Shown piece by piece: positions 43,002 through 45,727 of a DNA stretch of 45,727 nt (position 1 is its first letter; every line of letters starts with the position of its first letter). Source of the DNA: a virus. The translations under genes were made by a program, and so were the position numbers. Location: positions 1-45,727 of the IMG/VR virus record IMGVR_UViG_3300010885_010800; one strand, written 5' to 3'. The notes below the pieces were generated by a model. The model had not been told where the DNA came from. It saw only the letters and a program-made list of their open reading frames with translations, and made no database searches.

Positions 43002-45113
43002 TTAACCTAATATGGTTACTTTATATTGTTCCGTTGTTGGAACATTATTAGCAAAATCTACTGTAATTGTATTATCATCAGTCACTTCAACACCAACAAT
43101 AATAACAGATTTACTTCCAACATCCATAACAGATACGGCAACATCAGATGTAGATAAATTATGTGATACTGTAAATATGCTAGATGAATTATCTCCAATT
43201 AATTGACTATATTTATAATTAAGAGAACCATCTTCTCCTCCTTCTGTTCTTAAATGAGATGGGAAACTATAATTTATTTTTAGATTATATGAATGTCTTT
43301 GTCTAAGTGGACCCACCCCTTCCAGTGCGGGAGATATTGCTACATTTTGATTACTATATAAAGTTACCCAAACCATTTTTGATAAATATCTTTGAGTATC
43401 AAAGTATGCTTGTGTTATAGGTTGATTATACTCATCTACATAAGGAACCACACTACCCACCCGTGTCACATTGGGATATCCATATAATTCTTCAGGAACT
43501 GATGATCTTAATGATAATTGTGCAGTAGTACCAAGATTAGGGTCTATAGTAAGAAGTATTGCCGATAAATTCATACCACCAGCAGTATATAATCCATATT
43601 CAGAATCAAAGTGTTCAGATACATATTCAATTGGATAATAAACGTGACCATCATAACCTATATGACCATTTGCACCAGTATCACCTTCGTGACCATTTGC
43701 ACCAGTATCACCTTCGTGACCAGTTGATCCTGTAGCACCTTCGTGACCAGTTGATCCAGTAGCACCTTCGTGACCAGTTGATCCAGTAGCACCTTCGTAA
43801 CCAGTAGCACCAGTATCACCTTCGTGACCAGTTGATCCTGTAGCACCTTCGTGACCAGTTGATCCAGTAGCACCTTCGTAACCAGTTGCTCCAGTAGCAC
43901 CTTCGTAACCAGTAGCACCAGTAGCACCTTCATGACCAGTAGCACCAGTAGCACCTTCGTGACCAGTAGCTCCTGTAGCACCTTCGTAACCAGTTGGTCC
44001 TTCCCAACCAGTAGTACCTGTAGCACCTTCGTAACCAGTTGCTCCAGTAGCACCTTCGTAACCAGTAGCACCAGTAGCACCTTCATGACCAGTAGCACCT
44101 GTATCACCTTCGTGACCAGTTGCTCCTGTAGCACCTTCATGACCAGTAGCACCTGTATCACCTTCATGACCAGTAGCACCTGTATCACCTTCATGACCAG
44201 TAGCACCTTCGTAACCAGTTGCTCCTGTAGCACCTTCGTAACCAGTTGCTCCTGTATCACCTTCATGACCAGTTGCACCTGTAGCACCTTCATGACCAGT
44301 TGGTCCTTCCCAACCATTAGTACCTGTAGCACCTTCGTAACCAGTTGCTCCAGTAGCACCTTCATGACCAGTAGCACCAGTAGCACCTTCATGACCAGTA
44401 GCACCAGTAGCACCTTCGTGACCAGTTGCTCCTGTAGCACCTTCATGACCAGTAGCACCTGTATCACCTTCATGACTAGTAGCACCTTCAGCAGTGAATA
44501 TTTCCCATGAAGCTTCTGTATCTGGAGAATTACTTGTGCTTATATCACTAGAAAGAATCCATGTACTATTGTTATAACTAATTATATCAGAACGAGTATA
44601 AGCATTTAAATTACTATAAGTTCCTCTATAATTTGAATTAGTAACTAGATTATGTGTACCATATATAACTTTTGTTGCAGATATACTACCAGCAACAGTA
44701 AGAGCTTGATCTGCATTTGTGGTTTTAACCCCAACATTTGCTGGGCGACCACTAGTACCATCAACATATAATGCGATGGTGGATTCATGATCGTAAAATG
44801 CAGCAACTGCATTTTCTCCTTCTTGTGTAACACTTAATGCTGGTCCAGTACCAATATTAGTTACTGACAACGAACTGGTAGCTTCAAATGAGGTATCTAC
44901 AAATGATGCACTACCAGTACCAGTAATAGTTCCATCAATGATTACATCACCATATATTGTAACTGGTGTATACTCAATTGTTGGTCTAATATTTTGTAAT
45001 GTTACTTCGCCCAAAGATCCACTTAATGCGTTAACATATTGAACACCCATGTTGTCCGTAGAGGACATAGGGGCATAGAATGATGTATTATTAAGAATTC
45101 TAATTTTAGCCAT
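43002..45113 (-). CDS. Collagen-like fibre protein
   Basis: A 703-residue protein on the minus strand. Residues 1-205 are a beta-rich head domain ([37 protein letters not shown]) like the shaft or peptidase-anchored regions of fibres. Residues about 208-490 are some 94 uninterrupted Gly-x-y triplets, mainly in nine-residue units GATGATGHE or GDTGATGYE, with Glu in y and almost no Pro. Such repeats form collagen-type triple helices in phage fibres. Residues 490-703 are a C-terminal domain ending [19 protein letters not shown] and QYKVTILG. The same ending (QYRVTIIG) occurs in the next minus-strand gene, so the two are paralogues. Thr in the repeats could be a glycosylation site for the nearby transferases. 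It is probably a fibre or a surface decoration. Confidence 0.83.
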   Translation of the reverse strand: MAKIRILNNTSFYAPMSSTDNMGVQYVNALSGSLGEVTLQNIRPTIEYTPVTIYGDVIIDGTITGTGSASFVDTSFEATSSLSVTNIGTGPALSVTQEGENAVAAFYDHESTIALYVDGTSGRPANVGVKTTNADQALTVAGSISATKVIYGTHNLVTNSNYRGTYSNLNAYTRSDIISYNNSTWILSSDISTSNSPDTEASWEIFTAEGATSHEGDTGATGHEGATGATGHEGATGATGHEGATGATGHEGATGATGYEGATGTNGWEGPTGHEGATGATGHEGDTGATGYEGATGATGYEGATGHEGDTGATGHEGDTGATGHEGATGATGHEGDTGATGHEGATGATGYEGATGATGYEGATGTTGWEGPTGYEGATGATGHEGATGATGHEGATGATGYEGATGATGYEGATGSTGHEGATGSTGHEGDTGATGYEGATGSTGHEGATGSTGHEGATGSTGHEGDTGANGHEGDTGANGHIGYDGHVYYPIEYVSEHFDSEYGLYTAGGMNLSAILLTIDPNLGTTAQLSLRSSVPEELYGYPNVTRVGSVVPYVDEYNQPITQAYFDTQRYLSKMVWVTLYSNQNVAISPALEGVGPLRQRHSYNLKINYSFPSHLRTEGGEDGSLNYKYSQLIGDNSSSIFTVSHNLSTSDVAVSVMDVGSKSVIIVGVEVTDDNTITVDFANNVPTTEQYKVTILG
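43658..44490 (-). repeat. 27-bp tandem repeat array coding the collagen-like stalk
   Basis: About thirty units of 27 bases (three Gly-x-y triplets each) with small variation in the x and y codons. Two Trp-containing units (GWEGPTG) at about 43996-44010 and 44302-44316 are 306 bases apart, which shows a larger repeat of 34 triplets. The array invites slippage and unequal crossing over, so stalk length may vary between isolates. Many unrelated frames stay open through it on both strands. Confidence 0.9.
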
Positions 45114-45136
45114 ATAATTATAAAATTTAAACTAAA

Positions 45137-45727
45137 TTAGCCAATGATAGTTACACGATATTGATCAGTATTAGGAGCTTCTGCAAATACTACTGTTACC
45201 ATATTTTCATCAGTTACTACCAATGAAGGAATAACAAGTTCTTTTGTAATTAAATCTCTTACAGAAATAATAACATCTGGACTTTCCACCCAGTGTTCAA
45301 TTTCATAAGATGTATGTATAGAATCTCCTATTGTTTTAGAATATTTTCTTGTCCATAATGGAAAAGTGAAATTATAAGCTCTGATTAGATTTAAACCATC
45401 TGGATGATTACTATCAGTATGAGTTATTATAGGAGTTTTAATTGAAGCACTAGAAGATAATGATCCTACTGCAATTTCATAAAATTGTCCTTCATAACCA
45501 GTAGGTCCTTCGTAACCAGTAGCACCAGTAGGTCCTTCGTAACCAGTAGCACCAGTAGGTCCTTCGTAACCAGTAGCTCCTGTATTACCTTCCCAACCAG
45601 TAGCACCAGTAGGTCCTTCCCAACCAGTAGAACCTGTAGGTCCTTCCCAACCAGTAGAACCTGTAGGTCCTTCGTAGCCAGTAGCACCTGTAGGTCCTTC
45701 GTAGCCAGTAGCGCCAGTAGGTCCTTC
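45137..45727 (-). CDS. Collagen-like fibre protein, 5' part beyond window
   Basis: The minus-strand frame is open from the window end (45727) to the TAA at 45137-45139; 196 residues of the C-terminal part are present. It begins inside Gly-x-y repeats of the form GPTGATGYE and GPTGSTGWE, here with Pro in the x position, unlike the neighbour that mostly has Ala. A C-terminal domain follows with [38 protein letters not shown] and the ending [18 protein letters not shown]. The last 60 residues align with the end of the 43002-45113 protein. The two genes are separated by 23 bases and are probably co-transcribed from a promoter outside the window. Confidence 0.85.
   Translation of the reverse strand, partial: EGPTGATGYEGPTGATGYEGPTGSTGWEGPTGSTGWEGPTGATGWEGNTGATGYEGPTGATGYEGPTGATGYEGPTGYEGQFYEIAVGSLSSSASIKTPIITHTDSNHPDGLNLIRAYNFTFPLWTRKYSKTIGDSIHTSYEIEHWVESPDVIISVRDLITKELVIPSLVVTDENMVTVVFAEAPNTDQYRVTIIG

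Noticed and set aside
43658-44485. Second minus-strand open frame (Leu/Val/Lys-rich) over the same array
   Set aside because: Same cause: a shifted reading of the 27-bp repeats with no domain outside them.
43658-44490. CRISPR-like array
   Set aside because: The 27-bp units follow each other directly with no unique spacers and translate as Gly-x-y triplets.
43932-44510. Long open frame on the plus strand (Thr/Ser/Cys/Phe-rich) across the collagen-like array
   Set aside because: It is the shadow of a stop-free tandem repeat; the collagen-like frame on the minus strand has proper head and tail domains.

Overview
The window is a densely coded, AT-rich (about 30% GC by eye) stretch of a tailed phage of the T4-like myovirus type, probably a marine or other aquatic phage. 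The evidence is a run of T4-family baseplate proteins (tube-cap, gp53-like, hub candidates, gp25, gp6), a gp44-like clamp-loader ATPase, a dUTPase, and a long series of tail-fibre and adhesin genes. The standard genetic code fits, and most genes stop with TAA. I see no tRNA, rRNA, CRISPR or transposase, and no gap between genes exceeds about 75 bases. The host cannot be read from the sequence. Shine-Dalgarno sites are essentially absent and starts sit behind A/T-rich tracts, which would suit a Bacteroidota-like or other SD-independent host.

Layout. (1) 1-4654, plus strand: a baseplate hub module with a tube-cap protein cut by the window edge, a gp53-like wedge protein, a putative gp27-like hub protein, and a hub or spike protein ending in a 3D/double-psi beta-barrel domain. 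(2) 4657-7127: an inserted non-structural block with a minus-strand coiled-coil protein (possibly the small terminase), dut, the gp44-like clamp loader and a minus-strand conserved hypothetical. (3) 7160-21931: wedge genes gp25 and gp6, then six large structural proteins with PKD, NHL-like propeller and LamG-like segments. One LamG-like domain appears to be split between two adjacent genes. (4) 21950-37331: a tail-collar fibre protein, then an adhesin locus. Five proteins share a short N-terminal domain like that of the phage major tropism determinant, but carry very different C-termini: a metzincin protease with cupredoxin and Ig domains, Ig plus propeller, NHL propeller plus Ig array, an adaptor, and a gp53-like receptor-binding tip. 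Two adaptor-plus-propeller gene pairs look like duplicates. (5) 37371-42927: a PD-(D/E)XK nuclease, three small unknown genes, a three-domain glycosyltransferase and a second glycosyltransferase. (6) A strong bidirectional terminator (42949-42980) faces two tandem minus-strand collagen-like fibre genes, the second running off the window end.

How they may work together. The hub and wedge genes build the baseplate. Collar, Mtd-like and collagen-like proteins form an unusually large set of host-contact proteins. The metzincin and the 3D-domain protein could cut surface protein and peptidoglycan. The two glycosyltransferases, next to Thr-rich collagen-like fibres, could decorate virion proteins or alter host glycans. 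The most interesting feature is the modular adhesin locus: shared N-termini, exchanged C-termini, identical linker DNA in unrelated genes and mosaic Ig repeats all point to active domain shuffling.
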